Below, one piece after another: positions 31,345-40,400 of a stretch of DNA of 64,000 nt. Source of the stretch: Prorocentrum cordatum (lineage: Eukaryota; Sar; Dinophyceae; Prorocentrales; Prorocentraceae); the NCBI GenBank assembly GCA_963575745.1, contig CAUYUJ010017803.1:83501-147500 (forward strand), read 5' to 3'. Every line of letters begins with the position of its first letter. The stretch's first letter is position 1. Below the pieces are notes generated by a model. The model had not been told where the DNA came from. It made no database searches and worked only from the letters and a program-made list of their open reading frames with translations. The translations under genes were made by a program, and so were the position numbers.

Positions 31345-32515
31345 AAAAATAGACCCCCCCCCTCCGGCGTTATCGGCACCCCTTTCGGGCACGTAAATCG
31401 CATGTGATCCTGACCATATGTCCATCCTAAATATGAAATCGCAATGTCCCATGCCAGCCGGCACCCCCCGCTTTGAGGCCCCCTAGTAAAAAAAAGCTAC
31501 GCAGTGACATTTTTGTTCTAACATAACACTTTTTCGCGAATCCATTGCAAAAAATGGAAACGAAGTGCGCGCGCGCGTCGTCGCGCGCACGTGCCGAAAT
31601 CCTTCAAAAACCTTCGGCGCTGGGAGGATTTCGCAATCGAGTTTCCCAAAAAACAAACACGTAGGGTTTCGTAACACTGATTTGCACAAAAAAAACTTAC
31701 GCGCAAGCTCTTGCGAATCTTAAGAGCACCATTTGTTTTTCAAGATTTTCCCAAAATGCTATTAAACGGGCTTCGCGCGCGCTTGTCGAAATCAGTCGAA
31801 CGCCTTCGCGCGCGTGCCGTCGCGAGAATTCAACAAAAAATGGGGCGAAGTGCAGGCGCGGGCGTCGTCGCGCGCGCATGCCGAAATCCTTCAAAACCCA
31901 TCGGTTTCGGAAGGATTTCAAAATCGCGTGCCCAAAGAACCGACAAAAACCCAAGGCTTCGCAACATGGGTGTTCAACAAAAGCGTGCGCGCGTTCTCTC
32001 GCGTCGTCGGCGTCTTGCTTCCTCCCTCGTCGTTGTCGTCGTCGGCCTCGCCGTCCTCCCTCCTTCTTCGTCGTTCGTTCCGTCGCCGTCCTCCCTCCTC
32101 CCTCGTCGTTGTCGTCGTCGTCGTTGTCGCCGTAGTCGTCCTCCCTCCTCCTTCGTCGTCGTCTTTGTTGGCGACGTCGTTGTCGTCGTCGTCGTTGTCT
32201 TCGTCGTCGTCGTCGTCGTCGGCGTCGTCGTCGTCGGCGTCGTCGTCGCTGCCATCGTCGTCGCCGTCGGCGTCGTCGTCGGTGTCGTCGTCGTCGCGGT
32301 CGCTGTCGTCGTCGAAGTCGTTGGAGACGTCGTCGGCGTCGTCGTCGTCGGTGTCGGCGGCGCCGTCGTCGTCTTTGTCGCTGTCGCTGTCGTCGTCGGT
32401 GTCTTGGCCAGGTGCCATCTGGCACCTGCCGCAGCGGTCTTGCATTAAGCGGTCGTGCGACCAAGTTGCGGGTAGGGGGGCGCGGTGTCTGCGCGAGCAG
32501 TGGAGAGGACAGCTT
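31345..32515 (+). repeat. Dispersed repeat R, copy c, with terminal hairpin
   Basis: Head-to-tail with copy b. It has GCGTTATCGGCACCCC, CATATGTCCATCCTAAAT, hairpin modules at 31569-31634 and 31855-31919, a GTC microsatellite (about 32000-32400), then a strong hairpin CAGGTGCCA-TC-TGGCACCTG (32409-32428). It ends CGACCAAGTTGCGGGTAGG. Confidence 0.8.
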
Positions 32516-32524
32516 CAGACGGTC

Positions 32525-32645
32525 AAAGTGAATTCCACCGCATATGTTCCACCACGTTGGTGACGTCGCATAGATAGCGCCGCACGGGTTGACCAAATAG
32601 GTTGCGCCGCATAAAATGCACAGCGCAACTTACACAACGCTGGTT
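32525..32645 (+). repeat. Degenerate ~20-bp repeats after repeat R copy c
   Basis: CCACCGCATATGTT, CCACCACGTTGG, CGCCGCACGGGTTG and TGCGCCGCATAAAATG follow each other, as after copies a and f. Confidence 0.5.
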
Positions 32646-32669
32646 CTCATTCTAAAGAAATAATGCATA

Positions 32670-32892
32670 CCCCCCCCCCCCCCCCCCCCCCCCGAAGTTA
32701 ACGGTGCGCCCTTTCGCACTGCAAATTGCAATTTGGTTCTGCCCCCCGCCCATCTAAAAATAACTCACACCATCCCAACCAGGCTGCCATCGCCCCCCCC
32801 CCCCCCCCCCTTCCCCCCCCCCCCACCCCCCGCAAAAAATGCGGCGCGCGCGCGCTCGCTTATAGAAATTCATAAGTTTCCAAGAATCCCCA

Positions 32893-32934
<42 letters not shown>

Positions 32935-33060
32935 ACAAAAAAAGTGCACGCGCGCGCGTCGTCGCGCGCGCGCCGAAATCCCTCGAAAGCCTTCGGCTTC
33001 GGACATATGTCACGATCGAGTTTCCAAAAGACGTGCAACTATACATGGTTTCGCAACGCT
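32670..33060 (+). repeat. Dispersed repeat R, copy d, left part
   Basis: A long C run (32670-32692), GAAGTTAACGGTGCGCCC, GCCCATCTAAAAATAAC, then a hairpin module (32948-33025; CGAAATCCCTCGAAAGCC and CACGATCGAGTTTCC). An AT microsatellite interrupts it at 32896-32931. It breaks off at GGTTTCGCAACGCTGGTAC (33043-33064) at a TA microsatellite and resumes at 35168 and again at 42072. Confidence 0.65.
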
Positions 33061-33061
33061 G

Positions 33062-33063
<2 letters not shown>

Positions 33064-33103
<40 letters not shown>

Positions 33104-33135
33104 ATATATGTATATATATGTATATGTGTATGCGC
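33064..33135. repeat. TA/TG microsatellite
   Basis: (AT)n from 33065 to 33093, then GTGTGTGTATATATGTATAT to about 33130. Confidence 0.9.
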
Positions 33136-33179
33136 GAAGAAGAAGAAATTCGCCTGACGAAGGACCCAACCATGTGCAG

Positions 33180-33905
33180 TTGCGAGTACCGAATTGTGGG
33201 CACAAGTTTCGGTGGAGCTCCTATGGGGCCACGAAACTTGTGAGGGGTGCGCCGAAATTGGTGGCGCGGACGCATGTGGACACCGCCGCTGGGGCCATCG
33301 GCGCAGCTCCCTATGGGGCCACGAAGCGCTGCCCTGGGCGAGGGGGGCTCGTGCGAACTGCGCCATTGGGACCTTCGCTGGAGCTCCTTATGGGGCCGCG
33401 AAGCGCTGTCATGGGTGGGGGGGGGGCGCATGCGAACTGCGCCTCTGGGGCCTTCGGTGGAGCTCCCTGTGGGGCCACGCAGCGCTGTCCTGGGTGGGAG
33501 AGACGCATGCGAACACCCCGATTGAGGCCTTCGGTGGAGCTCCCTATGGGGCAACGAAGCGCTGTCCTGGGCAGGTGGGGCGCATGCGAACACCCGCACT
33601 GGGCCTTCGGTGGAGCCCCCTATTGGGCCACGAAACGCTGCCCTGGGCGGGAGGACCGCATGCGCCCACCCCCGCTGGGGCCTTCGGTGGGGCCCCCTAT
33701 GGGGCCACGAAGCGCTGCCCTGGGTGGGGGGACCGCATGCGCCCACCCCCGCCGGGGCCTTCGGTGGAGCTCCCTATGGGGCCACGCAGCGCTGCCCTGG
33801 GTGAGGGAACCGCATGCGCCCACCCCTACTGGGGCCGGGAACCGCATGCGCCCGCCCCCACGGGGGCCTTCGGTGGAGCTCCCTGTGGGGCCAAGAAACG
33901 CTGCC
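33180..33905 (+). repeat. Minisatellite with ~77-bp units
   Basis: The core GGCCTTCGGTGGAGCTCCCT recurs at 33372, 33451, 33528, 33604, 33681, 33758 and 33867 (spacings 79, 77, 76, 77, 77, 109). Each is followed by ATGGGGCCACGAAGCGCTG and a variable ACCGCATGCGCCCACCCC part. Long ORFs on both strands are repeat artefacts. The same core is found at 63.0-64.0 kb with a different period. Confidence 0.85.
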
Positions 33906-33915
33906 CTGGGTGGTG

Positions 33916-33955
33916 TATATCTATATCTATATCTATATCTATACCTATACGACCA
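33916..33955 (+). repeat. TATC microsatellite
   Basis: (ATATCT)n at 33916-33945 between two minisatellites. Confidence 0.8.
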
Positions 33956-34004
33956 CCCTTCGGGTGATAAGGAGGTGAGGGGGGGGGGGAGGGACCAACG
34001 TCGC

Positions 34005-34715
34005 ACTCGATCGATCTCACTCTCAATATCACTATCGATCTCACTATCGATCTCACATTCGGCCTCACTATCGATCTCACTATCGATCTCCCATTCGGAC
34101 TCACGATCGATTTCACTATCGAAATCGCAATCGATCTCACATTCGGTCTCACTATCGATTTCACTATCGATCTCACAATCGATCTCACATTCGGTCTCAC
34201 TATCGATCTCTCTATCGATATCACAATCGATTTCACTATCGACCTCACATTCGGTCTCACTATCGATCTCACCATCGATCTCCCATTCGGTCTCACTATC
34301 GGTTTCACGATCGATATCACAATCGATCTCACATTCGGTCTCGCTATCGATCTCACTATCGATCTCACAATCGATTTCACAACCGATCTCACTATCGATC
34401 TCACTACCGATATCACAATCGATCTCACAATCGATTCCACATTCGGTCTCACTATTGATCGCACTATCGATCTCACAATCGATCTCACACTCAATCTCAC
34501 ATTCGGTCTCACTATCGATTTCACTATCGATATCACAATCGATTTCACAATCGATCTCACATTCGGTCTCACTATCGATATCACTGTCGATATCACTATC
34601 GGTCTCATTCGATCGATCTCACAATGGAGCTGACTATCGACCCCACTATCGATCTCACTATCGATCTCACATTCGGTCTCACGATCGATCTCACTATCGG
34701 TCTCGCAATCGACGT
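34005..34715 (+). repeat. 12-bp minisatellite (TATCGATCTCAC)
   Basis: About 58 units of TATCGATCTCAC with variants (ATTCGGTCTCAC about every third to sixth unit, AATCGATCTCAC, TATCGATATCAC). Because 12 is a multiple of three, all frames stay open and encode Ser/Ile/Leu/His repeats; I do not consider them genes. Confidence 0.9.
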
Positions 34716-34815
34716 CATCATCATCATCATCAACATCAACATCATCATCATCATCATGCTCATCGCCATCATCAACATCATCATCATCGTCATAATCATC
34801 ATCAACATAATCATC
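34715..34815 (+). repeat. CAT microsatellite
   Basis: Imperfect (CAT)n with AACAT interruptions. Confidence 0.85.
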
Positions 34816-34825
34816 GGGACACCGA

Positions 34826-35002
34826 CAGGACACGGACGGGACACCGGCGGGACACCGCGCGCCACCGGCCGCCCGGTGGAGAATCATTTGGTCCGGCCGC
34901 GCCTCAGCCACAGAGGACACCACCGGGACACCGGCGGGACACCGCGCGCCACCGGCCGCCCGGTGGAGAATCATTTGGTCTGGCCGCGCCTCAGCCACAG
35001 GA
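34826..35002 (+). repeat. Tandem duplication of a ~80-bp unit
   Basis: ACACCGGCGGGACACCGCGC followed by GCCACCGGCCGCCCGGTGGA and AATCATTTGGTC recurs nearly identically (34842-34920 and 34928-35002). Confidence 0.8.
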
Positions 35003-35127
35003 GACTTTCCTCTCGCCCGCCCACGCAGCTTCGCCTCGCCCGCGCGCACGGCGCGCACGAACACGAAACCGAAATCGATTTCCGGGTAGGGGGGCTCTCC
35101 GTTCCACTTCGATATCACCCCCACCTC

Positions 35128-35128
<1 letters not shown>

Positions 35129-35170
<42 letters not shown>

Positions 35171-35316
35171 ACGAAGAAGAAGGTGGAAAAAAAGCTCACG
35201 CGCGCGCTCTTGCGAAATCATCAGGGAACTTAAAGGTGTGCCGATAGTTTCAATCTATATATCTATATATACATGTGTGTATATATATATACATATATAT
35301 ACATATATATATATAT
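35129..35316. repeat. TA microsatellites around a fragment of repeat R
   Basis: (TA)n at 35129-35167, then a repeat-R fragment (35168-35255; AAGCTCACGCGCGCGCTCTT) and a further TA/TG microsatellite to 35316, where element E2 begins. This joins the left part of copy d to its right part at 42072. Confidence 0.75.
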
Positions 35317-35965
35317 CCTAACGCTAGACCGTATAGATCGATGCCGAGCGAGACGGGCTCATCTGTTTCATCTATCGAAAGGCTGTGGACGCTCCCGGGA
35401 GACATGTCATAAATCTGGCCCCGTGATGAGACAGCGTTGAAGGTAGTATTGTTGAAACCAACAGAAGGAGGAGGGGAGGGTTGGAGGAGCCACAGCGGCC
35501 ATGGCATGACCGTATCAGAGGGGGTCCACCCTCTGCGGCTCGGACGCTATGGCAGGAAAACCGTTCTGAGAACAAACAATCCTAACGCTAGACCAGATGG
35601 ATCGATGCCGAGAGAGACGGGCTCATCTGTTTCATCTGTCGAAAGGCTGTGGACGCTCCCGGGAGACATGTCATAAATCTGGCCCCGTGATGAGACAGTG
35701 TTAAAGGTGGTATTGTTGAAACCAACAGAAAGAGGAGGGGAAGGTTGGAGGAGCCACAACGGCCATGGCATGACCGTATCAGAGGGGTTCCACCCTCTGC
35801 GGCTCGGACGCTATGGCAGGAAAACCGTTCTGAGAACTAACAATCCTAGCGCTAGACCAGATAGATCGATGCCGAGAGAGACGGGCTCATCTGTTTCATC
35901 GGTCGAAAGGCTGTGGACGCTCCCGGGAGGCATGTCATACATCTGGCCCATGCCCATTGTATGAC
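35317..35965 (-). repeat. E2 3' terminal repeats: B3-A3, B2-A2, B1 (264-bp units)
   Basis: Two full 264-bp units (35317-35580, 35581-35844) and a partial one (35845 to about 35960) in direct tandem, over 90% identical by eye. The partial unit is the B part only. One repeat more than the canonical B1-A2-B2 set. Confidence 0.85.
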
Positions 35966-35990
35966 CTGGGCCGTCATGCTACAAGTCCCC

Positions 35991-36801
35991 TTAGGTGCTG
36001 GGGCCCCCGAGCCTCTCAAGACGCGACGATCCACTGCACAGGCAACTTGGCCAGGGGGAGAAGGTAGGGCTCTGCAATCTTTGTCCAGTGGATATTAGAG
36101 CGGGGCTGGCGACCACGAAGATGAATGAGGCAATTTCGATCGGCAGCAGACTTTCCCGGAGATGGACAAATCTTCCGACCCCAGGGGGGGGGGTGCATTT
36201 CCGCTCGAGCCCTGGAAGCGGAAGCACTGCAAACCAGCCAACAAACCGTGTTCTATTTTGCCAACGCGTGCCGAACATGCAAAAATCACAACATTTCCCG
36301 GCCCTGCGCCAGTAGCCTACACATCGAAGGCTCGGACCATGCGAAGGACGTGCGTGGGCTCTCTGCAATAATGGGAACCCCGAAACGGACACAACGGCGA
36401 ATAGTGCTGATCATAAAATCAAAGGTGCCATTTCCTTCTCGAAGCCGCTCGGCATGTCGCCCAGACAGCCCAAAAACACCACGGGGGTGCGATCGGGACC
36501 TCAAGAGGGGTCGCCTCGCCCGAGACCAAGTGGTACACGAAAGCCCCCCGATGGCCCCGCGGATCTGCTTGCTCCTAATCCATCCGAAGACAACTTGCTG
36601 CACTGTGCAGCTCGTAGCGTCAAACTCGGCACCGCGCTTCAAGTCTAGTCTAATGCAACCAGCACCTCCGATGCTCTCAAAATGTCTGGCTGCGCGGCCC
36701 GAACCAGAGAAGAGGTCTAGATATACAGTTGCCGAGCCAGCTTGCTGCTTCGCACGTCGGAGGTGTGAATTAAGCCGAGAACGAATCTGCCCCGAAGTCA
36801 T
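35991..36801 (-). CDS. E2 methyltransferase-like domain (frameshift inside)
   Basis: Starts at ATG 36801, overlapping the recombinase stop by ATGA. In frame: VYLDLFSGSGRAARHFES (residues 27-44, motif I-like), GLSCTTWSRARR (86-97, Pro-Cys-like position with SCT) and IIAESPRTSFAW (144-155, counterpart of the ENP motif). After residue 171 the frame breaks. Another frame continues with CCDFCMFGTRWQNRTRF, the counterpart of the aromatic-Cys/K-T block in E1 and E3. Together they make one domain of about 230 residues at the 3' end of the element. S-adenosylmethionine-dependent DNA methylation is the likely family function, but activity is doubtful because of the frameshift. Confidence 0.65.
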
Positions 36802-38060
36802 CGCAGCGGCACTAGAGCGCGCTGCAGCTGAGCAGCGGGGAGCTCTGGGGGCGACCGCGCGCCCCGAAGGAAGGCCGCCAGGTCCTGGCTGATGGCGTTG
36901 CCGTAGCGGCGCGCAGCGAGAGGTAGCTTGGTGGCTTCGTTGGCGACCCTCGCGTGCTTGCTGTAGCGATTCACGCTGGCGTCGGCCTTCCAGCGCCCTT
37001 GACGCTTGATCTGCTCGGGTATTCGACGCTTTGCGAGACTGTCGTAGCTGGCTCCTCCGTGGCGAAGGCAGTATGGGTGTGGGCGCAGTTCTGACACGCC
37101 GCTGACCTCCGCCAGGGTCCTAAAGTGCTCCGAGAACTGCAGCTGGCTGAAGGGCCAGAGATTGCCCTGGCCGGCCCTGTGCTTCAGCTCGAGCAGCCTG
37201 GGCGTCAGCTGCTTCATCGCGTCCCAGTCCAGCGCCGCGCTCTCGTCGAACTCGTGGGTCTTGCTCCCGCTGCCCTCCTCTGCGGGCGACAGAAGCAGCA
37301 TCCAGTGCCGCGTCGCCGATCCCGCCACAGGAGCCACCAGCTGCGGCCCCTTCAGCTTGACCAGCTCCGAGGGCCTGAGGTAGCCGATGAAGCAGATCAA
37401 GAGTGCGAGGGCCACGCCCCCGAGGCCCTGGAGGAGGGCGGCGCCGATCATCGCCATTAGCCCGACAAAAAGGAGAGGCGCCCTGCTGCGGCCCGGCGCC
37501 AGCCGGCGGAACCCCCGCAGCGCCTGTCGGGCGCGCGTGGGCGCGGCAGGGCAGCCCTTCCTGAGCTGCGGGTACCTGTGCTCCAGCGCCGCCAGCAGCT
37601 TCGAGGCCGTCGAGTGATTCTCGCCCTCGAAATACAGGTGCTCCCAATAGTCCAGCAGGTAGGCGTCCAGCTCCCCGGCCCTCAGCTCGCGGGCGGCGAT
37701 CCCCGCCCAGCGCTCGAAGGTGGCCAGGTAGATGTCGTAGAGGTCCGCGGTCGCGCCGCGGACCGTGCTGACCTCCAGGAAGAAGACGCCCTGCTCTCTG
37801 CACAGCTGGGCGCTCTCGAGGTGGGCCGCCCGCAGCTGCTGCCGCCGGCGCTTCCGCGTCGGCGCGCCGTCGGCCATGACCATGTCCACTGGCAGCGGCT
37901 CGACCGGCCGGGCCTGGCTCCGTGCGGCTGGGGCAGGCAGCTCCGCCCGCGCCCCGCCTCCTGGCCTCCTGGTCGACAGCATGTCGGAGCGCCGAGAGAG
38001 AGGCGCCCCCTGCCGAGGTGGCCCCGCGCCTCTCAACATCACGGAGGTCTGGATGTTCCC
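36798..38060 (-). CDS. E2 tyrosine recombinase
   Basis: About 415 codons in a clean frame; the first ATG-type starts are at MLSTRR and MVMADG. The N-terminal half is the helical core-binding domain (ATFERWAGIAARELRAGELD, YWEHLYFEGENHSTASKLLA). Numbering from the start of the open frame (38102), catalytic-domain residues are Arg243 in GYLRPSELVKLK, Lys281 in SKTHEF, Arg347 in PYCLRHGGASYD (Tyr replaces the usual His three residues before Arg), Trp371 in GRWK and candidate nucleophile Tyr380 in VNRYSKH. It would integrate the circular cDNA, as in DIRS/Ngaro elements. It follows RH after a frame change near 38090 and overlaps the MT start by four bases. This is the best preserved recombinase of the window. 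Confidence 0.85.
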   Translation of the reverse strand, partial: GNIQTSVMLRGAGPPRQGAPLSRRSDMLSTRRPGGGARAELPAPAARSQARPVEPLPVDMVMADGAPTRKRRRQQLRAAHLESAQLCREQGVFFLEVSTVRGATADLYDIYLATFERWAGIAARELRAGELDAYLLDYWEHLYFEGENHSTASKLLAALEHRYPQLRKGCPAAPTRARQALRGFRRLAPGRSRAPLLFVGLMAMIGAALLQGLGGVALALLICFIGYLRPSELVKLKGPQLVAPVAGSATRHWMLLLSPAEEGSGSKTHEFDESAALDWDAMKQLTPRLLELKHRAGQGNLWPFSQLQFSEHFRTLAEVSGVSELRPHPYCLRHGGASYDSLAKRRIPEQIKRQGRWKADASVNRYSKHARVANEATKLPLAARRYGNAISQDLAAFLRGARSPPELPAAQLQRALVPLR

Positions 38061-38079
38061 GAACTGGCCCGCGGTCTTT

Positions 38080-38847
38080 GAGCCTAGAGCCGCGGTCAGC
38101 AAAATTGACTTCCGATGGGGCCCAACGATAGAAGAACTTTGACCCTGTGGCGATCGATAGTGCGCCTGACTCTCTGCACGTCTGATTTAGCTCTGGATTA
38201 GCTGCACGACCCTTCAACAGAGCAAGGACAAGTGATAGATTGTCACCCAGGACGAGATGATCCTGACCGTGATTTTCAGCACAACGAAGCACGTGGCGGA
38301 CTCCCACGATCGCTCCACGCCCCTCAAGACGGAGGATGCGCTCCTCAGCTTTCCAGCGCCCACGCACACGCAGCTGCCAGTCCTCCTGGCGCCCCGCGAG
38401 GCCGAAGGGGACCTCCTCGAAGAGGTGCCCGCCGGTGGGCAGGCCGGCCTCCTCGGCCGTGTGGTCGTCGCTCTCCCCCTCGAGGATGCTGGTCATCGCC
38501 GCGAGCTCGTAAGCCTGCAGCGCGTGGCGGCGAGCGTCGATGGCGTCCTCCACCAAGTAGCGCCAGCCCTCGGCGATCCTGCAAGCGCGACTGACATCCG
38601 CAACAGGGGCCTCACGCTGCACCACGGCGAAGCCGCCAAAGTCGCTGCCATCCTCCCCAGTCGACGCGTCGGTGGCGGCCACGACGGGGCTGCAGGACCT
38701 GCGCGTGTCAGTGAAGGCGAACACGATCAAGGAGCACATCATGCGCAGCTCGCTCTTCACGAAGCCCCAAAGCTTCCATCTAGAGTCGCCCGCCTCCTCG
38801 ATGAAGCGGTAGCAAGCGTGCGGCAAAGCCAACAACTCCCTTCGCAT
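38080..38847 (-). CDS. E2 RNase H domain with ~110-residue insert
   Basis: Residues from the frame start at 38847: Asp60 in VVAATDASTGEDG, Glu175 in RILRLEGRGAI, Asp202 in LVLGDNLSLV and Asp251 in YRWAPSEVNFADRGSR. The spacing between the first Asp and the Glu is about 115, longer than in compact RNase H, and it is at this same place that E3 carries the MT-like domain. It removes the RNA strand during cDNA synthesis. The frame then changes into the recombinase. Confidence 0.75.
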
Positions 38848-39670
38848 GAGAGCCGCCCAAGGCCCAAGTGAAGTGGGCGACCAGCAACTGGAGCTCCCTT
38901 CCCGTCATGCGGCCGAGTCCCAGCGCGTGCAAGCAGGCCAAACAAACCCGCCACAAGCGCTTGGACGTGACCGAGATGGTGCCTGAGTCGGAGTCGAGCA
39001 GCAGGCCAGTGAACTCCTGGCGGCCTCCAGCAAGCTCGACTCCCTTGCAGGCCAGCCCTGCGCGCTCCAAGGCCACCAAGGCGTCGTGGGCCTTGAGGTC
39101 GACGCTGGGCTTCTCTTGTCCGAAGATGCCGACGTTGTCCACGTAGACGGCGGCTCTCGTAGCATCTGACTCCAGCTCGCGAAAGTTAGGGCTCGCACGC
39201 TTGTCCAATAGCATGTCGGACTCCTTGAATCCCGCAGACATCGCCGCCGTGCTCACCATCTCCTGGCAGAAGTAAAGCGACCACGACCAGCCCATAGCGA
39301 GGACACACAGTCGAGGAGTGGCCTTCTTGCCCGACAGGCCGCGAGCGGCGACGGGGCCCACGGCGCGCAGCGCCTCCACGTCGACCGGCGGCAGCCTGAG
39401 GAACCTGCTGAGGCCTGGCGGGGCCCTCACTCTGAAGAAGGCACTGTTGACGTCCATCTGAGCAATGTAAAGCGGAGCGTCGGCACGGGTGCGCGCGGCT
39501 GCCCAGGCAGCAGGAGAAGGGAGGTGCGCGTGCTTCGGCTTCGCGAAGAGGTTGTTGACACCCCGCGTGTCCAGGATAAGTCTGAGCGCGCGGTCCTTCT
39601 TCGAGACGAAAAAGACGCCGACGGTCGGGTCCTCGTAGTCCCCAAGCTCCAGCATGTTAGCATTGAACAA
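38780..39670 (-). CDS. E2 reverse transcriptase
   Basis: 296 codons. KKDRALRLILDTRGVN (RT motif 2 type), motif A Asp73 in YIAQMDVNSAFFRV, motif B in VLAMGWSWSLYFCQ, motif C as AVYVDNVGIFG (residues 174-184), where YVDN replaces YVDD, and FTGLLLDSDSGTISVTSKRL as the thumb-side strand. The second Asp of the catalytic pair is Asn, which usually reduces or destroys polymerase activity. The start lies in a frame change; the upstream RT fingers run in from the frame of 39680-40400. It overlaps the RNase H frame by 68 bp. Confidence 0.75.
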   Translation of the reverse strand: MFNANMLELGDYEDPTVGVFFVSKKDRALRLILDTRGVNNLFAKPKHAHLPSPAAWAAARTRADAPLYIAQMDVNSAFFRVRAPPGLSRFLRLPPVDVEALRAVGPVAARGLSGKKATPRLCVLAMGWSWSLYFCQEMVSTAAMSAGFKESDMLLDKRASPNFRELESDATRAAVYVDNVGIFGQEKPSVDLKAHDALVALERAGLACKGVELAGGRQEFTGLLLDSDSGTISVTSKRLWRVCLACLHALGLGRMTGRELQLLVAHFTWALGGSHAKGVVGFAARLLPLHRGGGRL

Positions 39671-39679
39671 AGATGAGCA

Positions 39680-40400
39680 GAATCTAGCACACTCAACTTG
39701 TTGCGAATTAGGGCAGCATCCGAAGGAGGCTTGTCGGGGACACTGTCATTGGAGGTCGGCTCAGGCGCCAAGAGGAGCTCCTGCCGTCGGCACCAGAAGT
39801 CGAGTGCAGCTCCGCGTAGACACGAGCTGCCGTCAGTCAAGCCACCCTCCTTGGGCAGCGAGACCAACCCTGGCTGGTACCTCGCCCTCGGGGCGTCGAC
39901 CATGTCGTAACCTGGCCCTGCTCGGCCGCCGCAAACCTCGTGAAAGGCTTCCGCGGAAGTGCAAGAAGGCGGACCAGACGAAGCCACCAGCCTGGAGATG
40001 CGCTCCAAGACCTTCACCTGACCGGCCGACGGCATGTGAATCCCCGAGTCAAAGTCCGAGCAGCCGTACATGCGGTTGAGGCTCCTCGTCGTCTCGTTGG
40101 CCCACAGACGCCAATTGACGCTCGCGTTGGCTCGCTTGCGTACCGCGCGGCATCCAGCCGAGCTGTCCAAGAAATCCGCGGCGGAAGTAGACGGGAAGGG
40201 AAGAGGAAGCGGGAAGAGCTCCCGAGGCACGTTCATGGGGAAGCCCACGCAGTGCTGGCCGCGCCGCGCGGCGTGCTCTGAAAGAATACCCAGCCAGGTC
40301 GAGCAAGCCCAGCCAGGCGCACAAGCCGAAGTATGAGGGGGGCTGGGCCGCCCCCTCGCCTCTGCCGCCGCCCTTCTTGGCCCTCCGCATAGCCGCAGCT
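39680..40400 (-). CDS. E2 linker between ORF1 and RT (frame-shifted)
   Basis: Natural-looking sequence: TWLGILSEHAARRGQHCVGF, PMNVPRELFPLPLPFP, NWRLWANETTRSLNRMYGCS, MPSAGQVKVLERISRLVASS, SAEAFHEVCGG. No domain recognised; it corresponds to the pre-RT region of such elements. It is joined to ORF1 by a frame change near 40370 and to RT by one near 39670. Confidence 0.5.

Noticed and set aside
33033-35321. 762-codon plus-strand ORF with Ser/Ile/Leu and His repeats
   Set aside because: It runs through a 12-bp minisatellite, CAT repeats and a 77-bp minisatellite; the reading frame is open only because of the repeats.
35317-35965. Ordinary satellite array of 264-bp units
   Set aside because: Part of the unit recurs alone at the opposite end of E2, which makes them element terminal repeats.
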